Below are positions 44,800-58,464 of a stretch of 64,000 nt of DNA, one piece after another. A model generated the notes under the pieces. It saw nothing but the letters and a program-made list of their open reading frames with translations. It did no database searches and was not told the DNA's origin. The position numbers were made by a program, and so were the translations under genes. Positions within the stretch are counted from its first letter, which is position 1. Each line of letters begins with the position of its first letter. Origin of the DNA: Notamacropus eugenii (lineage: Eukaryota; Chordata; Mammalia; Diprotodontia; Macropodidae); assembly GCF_028372415.1 (NCBI RefSeq), contig NC_092872.1:266315008-266379007 (forward strand). Direction: 5' to 3'.

Positions 44800-46584
44800 C
44801 TCCCTACCCCTCATTCTGACTAAATGTGGTACCCAAACCCAGTATTTAAAGTATATTTAGGGTAACTGGCAGGCGAGAAGGACTAATTCTCAGGCATCCT
44901 GCTGGTGTTTTTTAAAGCAATATCAGCAATCTGTTAAACTGTTACCAAAGCACTGTGCAGCCTGGTTGCAGAAACACAGCAAAACCTGCCTCATGAATGA
45001 TGGACATTGATCTCTAGTAGAAATGTAATGTACCCATTGTTGTCAGCTTTCCTCAGCTTCTCCCTCTGCTGACCACGTGATGAGAGAAAGGCAGAGATCT
45101 CTTCTCATCTAAAAGTTGGTCAAACAAGTTTCAGATGCTCAGTGTGCGCTTGGCTCCCTTCGTCTGCTCCCTCTCGGAATCTCTCTAGAGATCCAAAGCC
45201 CTTTGGTCCTGTCTAGCTGCTGCCTTATGTTGTGTCCTGCTGACTAAGCGCCAGAGTGACCTCCAGGAATCAGAGCGCCAGCAGCTGCACCCATTTTATT
45301 TTATTAAATTCTTTCTTAGAGTTTGCCAGAATCTCTCAAACTTCCCTTTCTTTCCTATAAACCAAAGTAATCTCCTTTTTTTTGTGAAATTTAAACAGCA
45401 TTTCTGCTCCTGACCCCACTGTTTACTGGTCAGCTTGTTTCCTTACATCAGTTACACTCACACTTATTTTCAGCAGTAGGTTTCTAAGGTGAACCATAAC
45501 TAACATGAATTCCTGGTCTCAATTCATTTACAAACTAAATTCTCAAGGAATTAGACTGCTTACCATGAAGGCATTTTAGTCACTCTGCATTAAGGAAAGA
45601 AATTATACCTGTTACTAAAAGTAGGGAAGCCTAGAACCAGGGTTCTTAAATGTGTCCATCCAAGAACCTTTGAGCTCTTGGTGGTTACTCAGAAATGGCC
45701 TCCAATTATTCTTAAGTTTCCCCTGTTCCCACATCCTAAGAGAAAGGTTTAACTTTGGACTGTTATTCAAAATCCTAACTTGTTTCCCACAGAATGTCTT
45801 TTCTGTAGATTAATAATTTCCACTTCTCATTATGAATTATGTTGTGCACATCATTTTAGAAAACAAGAGGGTGTCTAATTCTATCTATTTTGACTCAAAA
45901 TAACTTGCTACACTTAGAATACCACAATACAGCAATAGATAAAGTCTAAGTGGCTTAAAAGGACTAAAACCAACCAGCCCCATATCTAAGTCAATTATCT
46001 TTGTGGGACTTACTAATCAGACTTGAGTAATGTCTCTTAATTAAGCTGACAAGCACTGGTAGGCTGCTTCCTTTAATTTCTCTACACATGAACATGTAAC
46101 AAAAAATCAGCACAGTGAACTTCAGAACCACCAAAAGGGGTGTCTGGGCTATGCATGCTAAGGGTTCTTCTCAGAAATGAGAAAGCAGATATAGTGGCTA
46201 ATACTGGTTCAATTATTTACCTTCAGAGCCCCCAGGGTCAACTCTTTGAAATCCAAGCCCACCTCCCTGGGTGCTATAGTGAATGAAGTGACATTCATCC
46301 TCCAATCAGTTTCTGTCTTTACACATCGATAGGTTCCATGGCACTCCCCAATAATCTTTGACCAGTCATGTAAGAAGGAACAAGTCCAAGAAGCCGATCA
46401 GTACACAGCCATCACCACTGGTGGAAAAATAAATGTTCCATCAGAGAGTCTATATGTGAAGGCCATGATGAGCATGCTCTTTCCATTCTAAATAAAGGAC
46501 TGTGAAGACTTGGAGGGGAAGTGAAACTGCTCAAGCTAGCACAAAAGTGCTATTTCGAGGGAACATTTCTTCTAGAACACTCAC
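44800..46584. other. NRBF2: NRBF2 intron 2, unique part
   Basis: Nothing recognised in this stretch upstream of exon 2's donor. It lacks long open frames and clear repeats. Confidence 0.5.
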
Positions 46585-46669
46585 CGGCTGCCTTTTGGTG
46601 ACACAAAATGGCCTCTTCGTATTTTCCTGCAGCTAATGACCGGTCTGCCTTCCTGCTCTGCTGATGAGC
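46585..46669 (-). CDS. NRBF2: NRBF2, coding exon 2 (MIT-like domain)
   Basis: An 85-bp exon with acceptor TTTTCCAG and donor GTGAGT. It encodes AHQQSRKADRSLAAGKYEEA then ILCHQKAA plus the first base of the next alanine codon. This is helices 1-2 of the MIT-like domain that binds ATG14 in the autophagy PI3K complex. The spacing to exon 3 is 5.8 kb. By comparison with human, exon 1 should give about ten residues (Met to Leu) in phase 0. It is not in the window, so intron 1 is longer than 17.3 kb. Confidence 0.95.
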
Positions 46670-46869
46670 CTGGAAAACAAAAATGTCAGAGGGCTGCTGA
46701 TGATGTAACTCAGGGCAAGCAAAGAATAGAGGCAACAACATCGTGTTCAGAACATCGGGAATACAAGGCCACATTCAAGTCTGAGCACCACGTTTGAGAA
46801 AAAATATTGATAAAGTACAATGGGCCCACACTAAGTAACTAGCCCAGTGAAAGAACTGGAGGTGGGCTG

Positions 46870-47205
46870 AGGGATTTGGGGAAACTGAGCTTAGAAAAAT
46901 AGGAAGTCACTTTATGGCATCTGGAGGCTTTCATATCCAAGAGGGATTAAGGCTTCTTTCTGCTTCATCCCACAGGGCAGGTAGAACTGGGAGCACAGGG
47001 AGAAAATGGACAGAGATGGATAAATTTCTTATACTCAGAGTTAGAGTGGAGTGGGTTTCCAAGGAGAGTGGGTTTCCTCTCATTGGAAATCTCTGAGCAG
47101 AGGCTTAAAGACCATTTTGAGGGAAATGTGGTTGAATGGAATAATGTTCAGACACCAGTTAGCCTAGTTTCTGAGGTTCTGTCTAGCTCTAAAATTAAGT
47201 AGTTA
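46870..47205 (+). mobile_element. L3 (CR1-clade) LINE 3' end
   Basis: 'gggattaaggcttctttctg', 'gggcaggtagaactgggagc', 'tttcctctcattggaaatct' and 'gaggttctgtctagctct' are L3 terminal blocks in order. Confidence 0.7.
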
Positions 47206-47824
47206 TTAATGGGGGAAGGATCAGAGAATGAGGGTAAACTGAAATCTATAAGTAACAAATCACTTACTATTAGTTTTATCCCTCAAAGATGTGAACTAAT
47301 AAATAAAAATGTTATGATATTCACTTGTCTCACCTCCTACTACTAGAGGTATACTAAGTAAGTAAAATGGCCCCAAAAATAGTTAGAGAAGACAAATCCA
47401 AAAGGTCTGAAATATTAGTTGTCAAACAATTGGTAGTTGATAATTATATTACTCATACACCTATCAGATGTTCAGTGCTGCTTTTTTGCCTAATTTAAAA
47501 GGATTTCTTCAGATCAGACCTTCCTGAGAAATACATGGCTCTGCTTCTGTATAAACTTAATGTTCTACTCAGTCTCATTACAGCACAGCACCATCACGCC
47601 CTACCCATCCCTTTTTACATTAGCAAGTTACTATTTCAAAATTCCTAATTTTATATATTTGATGGGTAATTTACAGTTAGAAGATATCGTTTCAGCTGTT
47701 ACCAAAAAAAGGAAAACTAAAAACTGCATCAACACAGACCATATTTAGTATGTTTTTAGTTTTCATGGACACTAAACATAAAGACTTTTAGCATTTAAAA
47801 CTCTCCATGGAGCTCCATAATATC

Positions 47825-47995
47825 ATGGTGTTGCGCAGAGAGAGCCAGACTTGGACATCAGAAAAACCTGGGTAAAAATCCTGTTTCAGATATACTAACC
47901 CAGGTGATAAGAATCCCTTTTGCCTTTGTCTGCCTCAGTCTCCTCATCTGTACAATGAGGGATTCATTGCAACCCCAGCTCTAGGATCCTACAGT
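47825..47995 (+). mobile_element. THER/MIR-type SINE
   Basis: 'gcagagagagccagacttgg', 'ctgcctcagtctcctcatct' and 'gcaaccccagctctaggatc' follow the family order. Confidence 0.65.
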
Positions 47996-48639
47996 CCTAG
48001 ACCAATGCTAAATCAGGATGTGGAGAGGATTCTGGGTTCTCAAAGGCTGCAGCAGAGGTAGGATCTGGCCTGGCCTGCCAATTATGGGCAGAGGTAATTT
48101 ATGAAGCGCTTTCTATGTGCCAGGTCTGGTGAATCTATGTTTTCCAAGAACTAGATCAGTGAAGCTGTGGCAGACTCATCACTGAACATTAGCCAATTAA
48201 CTCATGAAACAATCTCCTAAGACTGTGGAATGAAGATCCACACTGAGGAAAGCAAGAATTGTGTGAAGAAAGGGTTAATCAGACAGGTTCTCAAACTTAA
48301 AATGAAACTGTCACCAAAAAATGTATTCTTTCAGCTATACATCAAATAATTTTCAAGAAAGTTTTCATAATTCATAAATCCTATGGAACTGAGCAGTGCA
48401 CTTTGGGATTAGAGGGCAGTGGCACTGGGAAGGAACTTAAGAGATGATATATAAAATGAGAAAGGCTAGACTAGGTCAGTGGGTTCTAGACTTTTTCTAA
48501 GTCATGGATCTCTTTGGTAGTCTGGGGAAGTCTATGGTCTCCTACTCAGGATACTATTTTAAAATGCATGATATAAAAACATAGGACACATTATGTTTTC
48601 CCATCCAAGTTCAGAGACCTCAAGTTACGAATGTCTAAG

Positions 48640-49050
48640 ATCCATTCAGCTCTAAAATGTTATGAATGAGCTGGGATCTCTTATCTAGCTGATTGAATCT
48701 CACTTTACAAGTGAGAACATTGAGGCCCAGAAGAGTTAAGTGATCTATGACCTACTGACAGGCAGGGGCAGAGTTTCATGGGAAACCTCAGTCACTGATA
48801 ACCTCCCCTGCTGACCTTTAGCCTTCACAAAGCACTTTGTTGTCCCCAGCTCATAGACCAGGGGCTGAAAGGAACCTTGGAGATCTAGTCCAACTCCATT
48901 TTACAGATGAAGAAACAGGGCCTCTCAGAGTCAAGAGCACTTAAAAGCTATGATACTGGCCAGGTCTCTTCATTCTCTCATCTTCAGTTTCCTCATCTCC
49001 ATAACAAGGGCACCCACAGTTCCCCAGAGTCCTCTTCAGGTTCTAACTAG
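48640..49050. mobile_element. Cluster of three MIR-type SINE fragments
   Basis: Antisense copies at about 48640-48790 ('aacattgaggcccagaagag') and 48850-48950 ('ccattttacagatgaagaaa'), then a sense copy at about 48955-49050 ('catcttcagtttcctcatct'). Confidence 0.6.
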
Positions 49051-49549
49051 TTGAACTCCTACTAACTGAGGTGCAGAACAAGCCTAGCATTCGCTTAAGT
49101 TCTGCTCTCTCCCAATTCTGAGAATAAGGCAGTAGGCACCTAAATGCTTGGTGACATGAAATACTTGTTCTCACTTCGGTTTGTAAATAAGTATCAAAAA
49201 TTTTCTGAGTACTTTGTAAAGAGGATGTTTTGGGTCCTGAAAGAACTTTTAATACAGCCAGACCATCCACTTCAACACTATTCAAAAGGTGAATGAAAGA
49301 AAAAAGCCAAATTCCACCTGGACAGAGACAGGTGTAGAAAGAAAGAGATGAAAGAAAACTCTTCCCCAGTCTATCCTGTTCCAACTCTGCCACTTTGTAA
49401 GGGTCATGGATTTAGAAAGGAAAGGGACATCTACTTCTCTGACCATTCTGCAGCCTCCTCTGATGGATCCTGACCCAGGTCACACCCACTAAGCCCAGGT
49501 GGTCCCACAGGTGTCCTCGAGAGCTTTCAGTCACGGGCACCTTCTATAC

Positions 49550-49710
49550 TACTGCAAGTCAGTGAACATCTATCTGCATCAATTTTCTCAATTATAAAAT
49601 GGGGCTCATAATAGCGCCTACCTTACCAGGCTGTTGTGAGGATCAAATGAGATTTATCTGCAATATGCTCAGCACAGTGCTTGGCATGTGCTGGTACCTA
49701 AAGGCATATT
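49550..49710 (+). mobile_element. MIR-type SINE
   Basis: 'ttataaaatggggctcataa', 'aggctgttgtgaggatcaaa' and 'gctcagcacagtgcttggca' are the second half of MIR. Confidence 0.75.
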
Positions 49711-49769
49711 TGTCTCCTCCCTTCTTCTCTCCCTCTCTTCCTTTTTTCCTTTGTTCCTTTCATGGATTT

Positions 49770-50680
49770 AATTAGCTTTATGCTGATTATTTTCAAATCT
49801 AATAATACCTAGCCCCCTAACCTCTCTGTTGACCTTCAGTCTCACACATAAAACTGCCTAGTAAATATCTCAAATGGGACATCTTCAGGTCAACGTGTCC
49901 AAAACTGAACTTTCCCGTTTCTTCCCTCCCCCTCTCCTGACTTTCCTCTTCCTGTCAAGGGTAATACCATTTTTCTCTCCCCTGGGTTCCTAACCTAAGC
50001 ATCGCCCTCTAACTCTCTCACATCCAATCTGCTGTCAAGTCCCAGAAGATGACACACTGGTAACATTTCTCGTGGGTTCCCCCCTTTTCTCTTTTCTGAC
50101 ATGCCCACCACCCTGTGCTACATCACACATGGACTATGGCAATGGCCTGCTACTCCATTTCCCTCCACTTCAGTCCATCCTCCACTCCGCTGATAAAGTG
50201 GTCTCCTAAGCAGGTCTGATCATGTCACACAGTCCCTGGTTATTTGATAAAGCCCATTTGTTGTCTGAAGTCCTACACAGCCTATCCCCTTTCCTGCCTT
50301 GCTAGTCTTCTTCTATTTCAGAGCCCACCTTCCTCAGCCCTATCCTATTCTGTAACCCAATGACACTGGCTTCTTTACTGTTCCTCACCTCCCAACTCTG
50401 CCCCAGGCCTGACACTCTCCTCCTCATCTATGCCTCCTGGCTTCCTTCAAAGTCCACAGAAATCTACTTCTCTAGGAAGCCCTTTCCAATCTCCTTTAAT
50501 GTTACTGTCTTCTTTCTGCAGAGCATCTCCAATTGTATCTTGTATATATCTTGTTCATGCAAAGTTGTGTGCATGTCATCTTCCCAGGAGCCCCTGGAGA
50601 ACAACTTTCTTTTTTAAGCCCAACATTTAGCACAGTGCCTGGCACTAAGTACAAAGGTGCTTTGTAAATGCTTATTAACT
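49770..50680 (+). mobile_element. L2-type LINE, long 3' copy
   Basis: About 900 bp in consensus order: 'gtgtccaaaactgaactttc', 'cacatggactatggcaatgg', 'cctcatctatgcctcctggc', 'tagcacagtgcctggcacta' and the tail 'tttgtaaatgcttattaact'. The 85-codon frame at 50360-50617 is part of it. Confidence 0.8.
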
Positions 50681-51749
50681 TGGGGTCTATGGGACCATGG
50701 AGAGACTTTGAGGGGTCAGGGACTTGGATGGATACAAATTACATATTCTCACTAACCTCCAACTAAAATTTAGCATTATTTCAAGTAATATAAAAACATT
50801 GTTCTGAGGCATCTGTAGGCCTCCACCTGCTGAAGAGGTCCATGACAGCAAAAAAGTTTTTAATTCCTGCTCTAATCCAACCCTTGTATGTTACAGATAA
50901 GAAAAGAGAAGCCTAGAAAGATTTAAAGAGATCTTGATGGGTTAGAATGATAGGGCAAAATCAAGAATGTGGAGTTTGAAAGATAAATATTAAAGTTCAA
51001 TATCTAGTTTCAGAAAAGCAACTTCAGAAGTACAAGATAAGGGACGTGTGACTAAAACAGCTGTTCATCTCAAAAGAAAATCTTGGGGGGTAGGGAACAG
51101 GAAGTATTTTAAGTCTGAAAGTTCAATATGAGTCAAGAGAGCCAAGTAGTAGTCAAAAAACAGCTGTCATTTAGGATGTATTTAGAGATGCATAAAAATG
51201 CAGAATATGGAAGTGGTGGCACTGGCAGAACCACACAAAACAATGCAGTGACTGGGTGCAGTGACTGGGTCCAGTTCCCACCACAATAAGGAGTCAATGC
51301 AATTATGTTTCATTTGGATACACAATAAAAACAATTCCACCAGTCTTTTGATTTCTTCCTCCAAAGAAAGGCTAAAACATCCTTCCATTACGCAGCAATT
51401 TCCTTCTGTCTTCTGGTTTTATTATAGCAAGAACATTAAAAGTGTTAAGTTTAGTTTTTCACTGTCACTGAACAAGATGCTAAACTATCAATAATGCTAG
51501 TTAAAGTTTATAAAGTTTATAGCAAAATAAGGCTAAAGTGTATAGATAACTAAAAACTTTCTCAAAACTCCTCTCCCTTCCTTTCCACACCAATGGCACC
51601 ATGACTGTGGGAATAGAAATTTTCTACCCTTTCTCTTCTACGTACAATTTTAATGAAAATGACCTATGTCCAACTTGAGAATGTTTTTGATGAAGTAGAC
51701 TTTTTTGGGTAAGGAATATTCCACAGTAGACTAGATTAGATCATCACCC

Positions 51750-52475
51750 AGGTGAATGATGTAAAGATCCCACTCCTCCTTCAACTCATACAGGCTTTCT
51801 CAACCTCCAAGTCATCTTCAACTATTAACACTCCTTCACCTTCCCATATTTTATCTCCATAACATTTCTTCCATCCCTCCCTTCTGTGATTATACAAGCC
51901 ACCACCCTAGTTCAGGCCCTCACTTCTCAGCTAAACTACTGGAAAAGCCTCTTAACTGGGATCCCTGCCTCAAGCCTCTCCCTTCTCCACACAGCTGCCA
52001 GTGACATTTTCATAGATCTGACAAACTCACTCCCCAAACTCACCCCAAAACCTCTAGTAGGGGCTTTTTACTGAAGTGAGGATCAAATACAAAGTCCTCT
52101 TCTACATTACTCCCTTTCACGTTACATAGGCCAACCAACATACAGCTTCTCATCCATGACATTTCATCTCCCAACTCAAAAACTCAGCACAAGCTGTGCC
52201 TAATCTTCCCCAAACTGGCATCATCAAACCTGTGACACAATTCCTCCTTTCCTCCACCTTCCTATGAGGCTTTTCCCCATCCCCTTGGTTGCTACTGTCT
52301 CCCTCTACTAAATGACCTTTTATTTACTTTGTATATATTTTAGCTACACTTAATTTAGGCAGGTTTCCCTTGATAGAAGGTAAGCAGCACATGTTTCATT
52401 TTGGTCTTTGTATCACTAGTTCCTGGCCCAGAGTCTGGTACATAAGCCTAATAGTTGCTAAATACCTGAAATGTA
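51750..52475 (+). mobile_element. L2-type LINE
   Basis: 'agccaccaccctagttcagg', 'ggatccctgcctcaagcctc', 'ggatcaaatacaaagtcctc' and the tail region 'tttgtatcactagttcctgg' occur in L2 order. The 62-codon frame at 51886-52074 is LINE-derived. Confidence 0.7.
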
Positions 52476-53794
52476 AAACACAGAAGTAGACACACCAACC
52501 AAATTTTATGCTTAAATCTTAAACTAGCAAACCACAAGAAAGGGAAGCTTCAACACTTAAGGAAAAGTTTACCACAACTTGAACTGAAGAGAAACAAGAG
52601 CAGAGCTGCGTTAACTGTCTCATAACAAGAAAGGTTCAAATTCAGGGAGAGGGCAACTGGGGCAACAGCACTGTTAAGAGTATAAACAAAGCTTGCTTAG
52701 GAACAATGTTCTAGTCCTAAAACAACTCTAGCCTCTTCCAAGCTGACCCCTTCCATGCCAAATGGCCTCTACTTCCCCTGAGCAGCTGCTGCCACCTTGG
52801 TATCTATGCCTTATACTGGGCACTATGGGGGGAATTGGGAGGACTAGAATCCTCTGGTGTTAGGGCTTGTTGAGATCTTTGGTCTCTACCTGGCACTGAA
52901 CTCTCACCTATGGATCCAAGAAGCTATATGAAGCATGCCCAGCAGCCACATCTAAGTAAACTGTCTCTGAAGATGGACTAACCATGTGAAGGTAACCGAC
53001 AAGCCTCAAACCCCTTAGTGAGTTAGGGGGATGTCTACCCCAAGCATATGATGACTGTCCCTGCCAGAATGGGTGGATGAGAACAATATGTTCCAACCAA
53101 CTACCAGGAAGGTAGTTAAAGCTGTGGGAACGCTTAGAGCTTGATCATTGGTCAGACATCGGAGACAACAAAGTCCATTACATTCAAAATCAATGCCTAC
53201 CTTCTTGACTTTGGTCCTGCGACTGGACTTCAAAGATTTAGGAAGAGAGTGAGCTGCACTTAGTTTCACAAATGAGCTACATCACTTAAATTTAATTCAC
53301 AAGTAAGTCAAGATATCATCCTTGATGTCACTGAACCTCTTCAAAAACACAGGATGAACAACTAGGCACTGTGGGTGATCCACAAAGAGTGAAGTTGTGA
53401 CCCTTAACCATAGAGCACAAAGTTATTGGAAAAATTATCCATTACTAAATGGCTCCTATTTTTTAAAAAGTATTTAAAGACTAGCATAAGATGCTGGTGG
53501 AATAAAAAAAAAGATCTCCACCCTATTCAAGAAATGAACATGCCTGAAATTGTCACATCTTCCAAAAAACAGACCAACAATTAGGAAAAGTATTGAATCA
53601 GGCAAGAAAGATAAAGTGATGGCAATTACTAAAGACTTAAAAGGAAACTTATGTTAAAATGAAGTAAATGATCTAACAAAAAATTCACATCAGTTCACAT
53701 AATACAGGGTATAACAAAAATCTTAAGTACAGTTTTAAATTCTTAAAAACTCCTACAGTTCTACAATTTAAACTACCTGTTATACACACACATA

Positions 53795-54010
53795 TGCCTA
53801 TTATGTGCCAGGCACCGTGCTAAGCATTAGGAATATAAACAGGAAAAACTGTAAAGACAGCAAACTAGTCCCTGCTCTGGAGCAGCTTACAATTGAACTG
53901 GGAAGACCCTAGCCAAAGCTGAAAGGAGGGGGAGGGAGCTGAGCAGACAGTCCAGGGAGGAATATTAAGAAGCAGAAAGCAGTCCAACAGTCAGATGGGA
54001 AAGGAAGAGA
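53795..54010 (-). mobile_element. L2-type LINE tail, antisense
   Basis: 'ttatgtgccaggcaccgtgc', 'gtccctgctctggagcagct' and 'gtccagggaggaatatt' are the complement of the L2 end. Confidence 0.65.
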
Positions 54011-54489
54011 AGGTAGGTACAGGGGGTACAGAGGAGCTACAAAGTCAAGGCTAGCTATCAGGTGAACCAGTCTAAAGAGGGCATCCAAACAATCTGGTTG
54101 GCCCCTCTCCCATGTGGGTGGATTGGTGGTGGAGGTCCTCTCACGTGGCCATCTCAGTCATGGCAAAACATTTGTGAATTAAACCTCATTCTTTGGGTGA
54201 CCTTAAGGCATGATTACAAATGCAATCCTTTTGATCACTGAGCAGAGGCTAATGAAAGGGTTTTTTTACAAAGTTCAGAAACTGCCTCTTTGAAAAGCAC
54301 AAGAGTGATTATGTTAAATCCTAATAATATATCGATGGTTTATTAATATAAATAAAAAAACTTTTTAATGTTATTTTTTAAAAGTCTATAGCATGTATAC
54401 TTCTGAAGCTATCAAAGCTTGAAACTGCACTAAGACTTCTGCGACACCCTTATTGCTTTACAACTCACTTTTCTCACAATGACTGAGGT

Positions 54490-54820
54490 AAACAAATATC
54501 ATACTTATTTTATAGACAAGGAAATGGAAACTTCAAAGAATTAAAAGAATCCCGGTAGTGCTGGGACTTCAACTCTGGGTCGTCTGACACCCAGTCAAGT
54601 GTCCTTTCAAAGAGTAGAATTCAGAGTCAAGGAAGCCAGGCTCAAATCTTATTGAGAGAATTTCCATAAGAACCTTGGTAAATCTTGTCTTGTGTAATGT
54701 CTCTGAACCTCCATTTTCTCATCTGTAAAACTGGGATAATCTGTGTCATGTCTACCTCACAGAATTGTTTTGAGTAAAGTGATTTGTAAAACGTTAAAGA
54801 ATTAACTAAATCTAAGTTAA
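54490..54820. mobile_element. Antisense MIR followed by sense THER-type SINE
   Basis: The antisense copy (about 54490-54600) has 'ttatagacaaggaaatggaa' and 'ctgggacttcaactctgggt'. The sense copy (about 54605-54820) has 'cattttctcatctgtaaaac' and 'ctacctcacagaattgtttt'. Confidence 0.65.
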
Positions 54821-56759
54821 TAAGAATTAACTAAACTTTTTAATTATGAAACCAAGCTGTTTTCAATATCGATTTTCCACTGAACAATACAGCTAAGTTA
54901 AAAGTTCATTAAAACAAGGAAGATATCAATATTATTTTCAAGTTAATCTAGACATTTTTGGTGTGATGCTAACCAGCAAAGAGCATAAGTTTATAGGCAC
55001 AAGCTTAACTTTTAAATCTTGCACTCTGGGGCTTTGATATTTTCTTCTATCTTGGTTTATACTGTTAAATAGCTACACTTGTCAATGTATATGTGTAGTT
55101 TTAAAAGCATAAGTAAAAGAAGGAAATGAGTTCTTTCTTTCAGTTTTTCAAGCAGAATCACTCTAGATAGTGTCAGAAATAAGTATATTCAAATAATGAC
55201 TCAGTAATTTGAATTAAATAACATTGGTGAGAAGAGGAAGACAGAGCTCCAAGAATGAAGTGAAACAGTTTCTATAAAGACAAGCATCTTGAGGGGGGAA
55301 GACGCTACTCATCCATAACATGCAAGGTACCTCATAGGACTTAAATTCTACTTAGAATTACAAACAATTATGTTAACTGACATAACATTGACCAGGAATC
55401 TTTTAGAATTAGTTGTGACTAAGCACTCAGTTACTTTACAAACAAATCAGGTAATATTTAACCTTACCCTGATTCAAGATTGAAAATATTTCAGGTAACT
55501 AGTGAAAAGATGTGTGATATTAACAATGCTGTAAAGAAGGAATATGCAGGTTCACTTCACTCCTTGTGATAACAAAAGTCAAAACAATCTTGTGTAGATA
55601 CCCAGGTGACAAAAGTTCCTTTTGTCAGGAACTTAACCAGGTTGAAACATTTCTTTAGCTTCCCTGACATCATGACTTAGCTATAACACAAACACAACCA
55701 TTCCCCACCCTATTCTGTCCTTCCCTCTCCAACCCAGCTCCATTTTTCCATTGTCCAGTTTCACATATTCCCAGCTGGACTGTTTTATCAAAAAACTATT
55801 GGTATGCAGAGCAGTGACTCATCTCTTTGGAGCTGAGACAAACATCCTTTCATTTAGGATTACCACTTATCTAATAAAAGTGCTGTTTTTGTTTAAAAAG
55901 TATTAAGTTTATTTGAGCAAGTCAGTATACTAGCCTGGGTGTATAAAGGCAACCTGCTCTCAAGGAGATTAAATTATATTTAGCATTTCCTGTTTAATTT
56001 AAAGCTAATGATAATGAATTCTACTGAGCATTTAATAACCACTGGACTATTTGGAGGGTCACCCAAAAAATCTCCAATAGTCCACCTATTCTGCACAAGT
56101 TAATATAACGATAGTACAACCAACCTGGATAGCACTTTCAAATAAGAACTATGCAAACAACTCTGCAAATATTAAAAAACTCAATAAATATTACCTATTA
56201 TTATTGTTATTGTTGTAAAAGAAAAAGTAATATGTATTCTATTCTGTCTAATTAAAATAACATATTTACACAACTTAGGCTTTAAAAATCTTACTTTTTC
56301 CTCTTAAGAAGGACACTTTTTGGATTCAAGTAGCTTAATCTGAAGCAACATAAATTTAAATTGGCAAATATTTTTCCACTTTGAATTTCTACCTTCTGAT
56401 TTTAAAAATACTAATTTTTTGCTAAGTTTTTCTGACCAAAGGCAAAATCTTAACAGCACTTCATTCATTTGAGCTGTATTCTATTAGCCTAAGGCAAAAA
56501 AGTGCATTTTCTTGAGGGATGATGAAAGGAGAAATGAGGAAAGAGGGAAACAGGAGTAGTCAAAAGTGATGGGGAACAATGCTACCTTAGGCCATTGAAA
56601 GTCTAAGTGGAAAGAACATGTACTTCTCACCCTAAAAAGGGACTGTGGATTTCCTTTAGTGAAGTTGGTTCTCCTTTGGTGGCGGAACAAGACAAAAACC
56701 CTCTCTTCCCTCAAAGTCTGGCTCTCCTCACCAAACATTCTCCCTAGATAATTAATCAA

Positions 56760-58430
56760 CCAATAAAGCACCTACTATTACACTACTAATATAGAGAAGG
56801 AAACGATCCTTACTCACAAGGACCCTACATTCTAATGGGGTAGATAACAAGGCCATATAACAGAGCACTATAAAGTTAATCTATAAAGTTAATAAAGTTA
56901 AATAGTTAACAAAATTATTATTTAAGTGATACATACAAAAATATAAGATAGTGTATGAAGGAGACACTAATAGTTGGGGAGAATCAAAAGAGGCTTCATG
57001 CAGAAGATGCCTAAGATGTATTTTAAAAGGAAGAAAAACCTTCTTCTAAGGCAGAGATAGAGAGGGCACATATTGTGGCCATGGAGATAGTCAGTGCAAA
57101 GGTACCAGGACAACAGATGAAGTGGGATATGTAAGGGTCAGAGGGCAGGAAAAAAACCAATAAGGCTCAGAAAGGAGGATGTGGGAGTTTATAGTTCATC
57201 TTAGAAGCAAAGGGAAGTCACAAAGTCAGATTTGCATTTAAGACAAATTACTTTGACGGAAAATGGATGAGAGGCAGGAGAGACCATGGGTCTGTTACAG
57301 TGATCTGAGAGGTGAGGAAGGCATAGACTAAGGTGGTAGCTCTGTGCACGGAGAGAATGGGTAGGATGCAAGAGATGTAAAGACAGAAATGGCAAGATCT
57401 GCGGGTGGATTTGATAAGTGGGGTGAAAGATGGAGGAGTCCGGGATAATACACAGATATGCACCTGAGATATGGAAGAATGGTGGTGACTTCAATAGAAA
57501 TAAGGGAAGTCTGGAATGGGGACTGGGGGGATTCTGAGGGGGAATAGTTTCATTTTAGATGTGCTGAATTAAAGATGTCTCTGGAACATCCTGTTTGAAA
57601 CATCTAATAGGTGATTGCTGATCCAGATCTGAAGTTTCAGTGAGACTGAGATTGGCTATCTGGGAGTTGTATGCATTAAGATGATTAAACTCATGGGAAC
57701 TGATAAGTTTACTGACAAAGTATGAGAGAAGATGGCCCAGGACAGAACCTTGGGGACCACTCAGAGTTTGGCAGATGATATGGACAATGGGCCAGTAGAG
57801 GAAAATGAGAAGGTACAGGAGGCAAACAAGGAGAGAAGTGTCACAAAAACTCAGAGGGAAGAGTTTACAAGAAGAAAGGGTGGTGAACACTATCAAATGC
57901 TGCACACTGTTTGAGAAGGATTGTTGTTGTTTGATCATATCCGACTCTATGACCCCACTGACCACAACATGCCAATACTGTCCGTGGAGTTTTCTTGGCA
58001 AAGACATTACTAGTAGTTTGCCATTTCCTTCTCCAATGTATTAAGACAAACAGAGGGAAAGTGACTTGCCCAGGGTCACACAGCTAGAAAATAAAATGTC
58101 TGAAGTTGGATTTGAACTTAAGTCTTCCTGACTCCAGACTCAGTGCTTTATCTGCTGCCTCTAAGTTGCCAGTAATTTGACAATAGTGTAGAGACAAAAG
58201 AGGGTACAAGATAGAGCTTGAAGTACACCAACTGGTAGGAGGGCAGAATCTCCATAATGATAAAGCAAAGGAAACTTGAATTCGACCAGAAAGAGAACCG
58301 AACACAGTACCATGAAACACTCAGGAAGAGTGTTAGCCAGTGCCAAATGCTGCAGGGAAATAAAGAAGGAGAGTGTCACTTAGTCATCAGATTTCGCCAT
58401 GAAGAGATCATTTCCTTGCTCCTGGACTAG
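56760..58430 (-). mobile_element. L2/L3-type LINE, antisense, interrupted by a SINE
   Basis: The complement of a CR1-clade LINE runs from its tail ('gcacctactattacactac' near 56768) inward: 'ggacaacagatgaagtggga', 'attactttgacggaaaatgg', 'ccaggacagaaccttgggga'. It resumes after the SINE with 'gccagtgccaaatgctgcag' up to about 58430. Frames on both strands (57201-57494, 57555-58007, 57732-57914) are LINE or shadow frames. No working ORF remains. Confidence 0.65.
57923..58172 (-). mobile_element. Marsupial RTE-tailed SINE, antisense
   Basis: Read on the - strand it starts 'ggcaacttagaggcagcaga', contains 'tagctgtgtgaccctgggca' and 'caagaaaactccacggacag', and ends 'gagtcggatatgatcaaaca' then ACAACAA. 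It is full length and inserted in the L2/L3 copy. Confidence 0.85.
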
Positions 58431-58464
58431 AAAAAGAGCATGCCGGCAGGTCAGCCTGGCTCAA

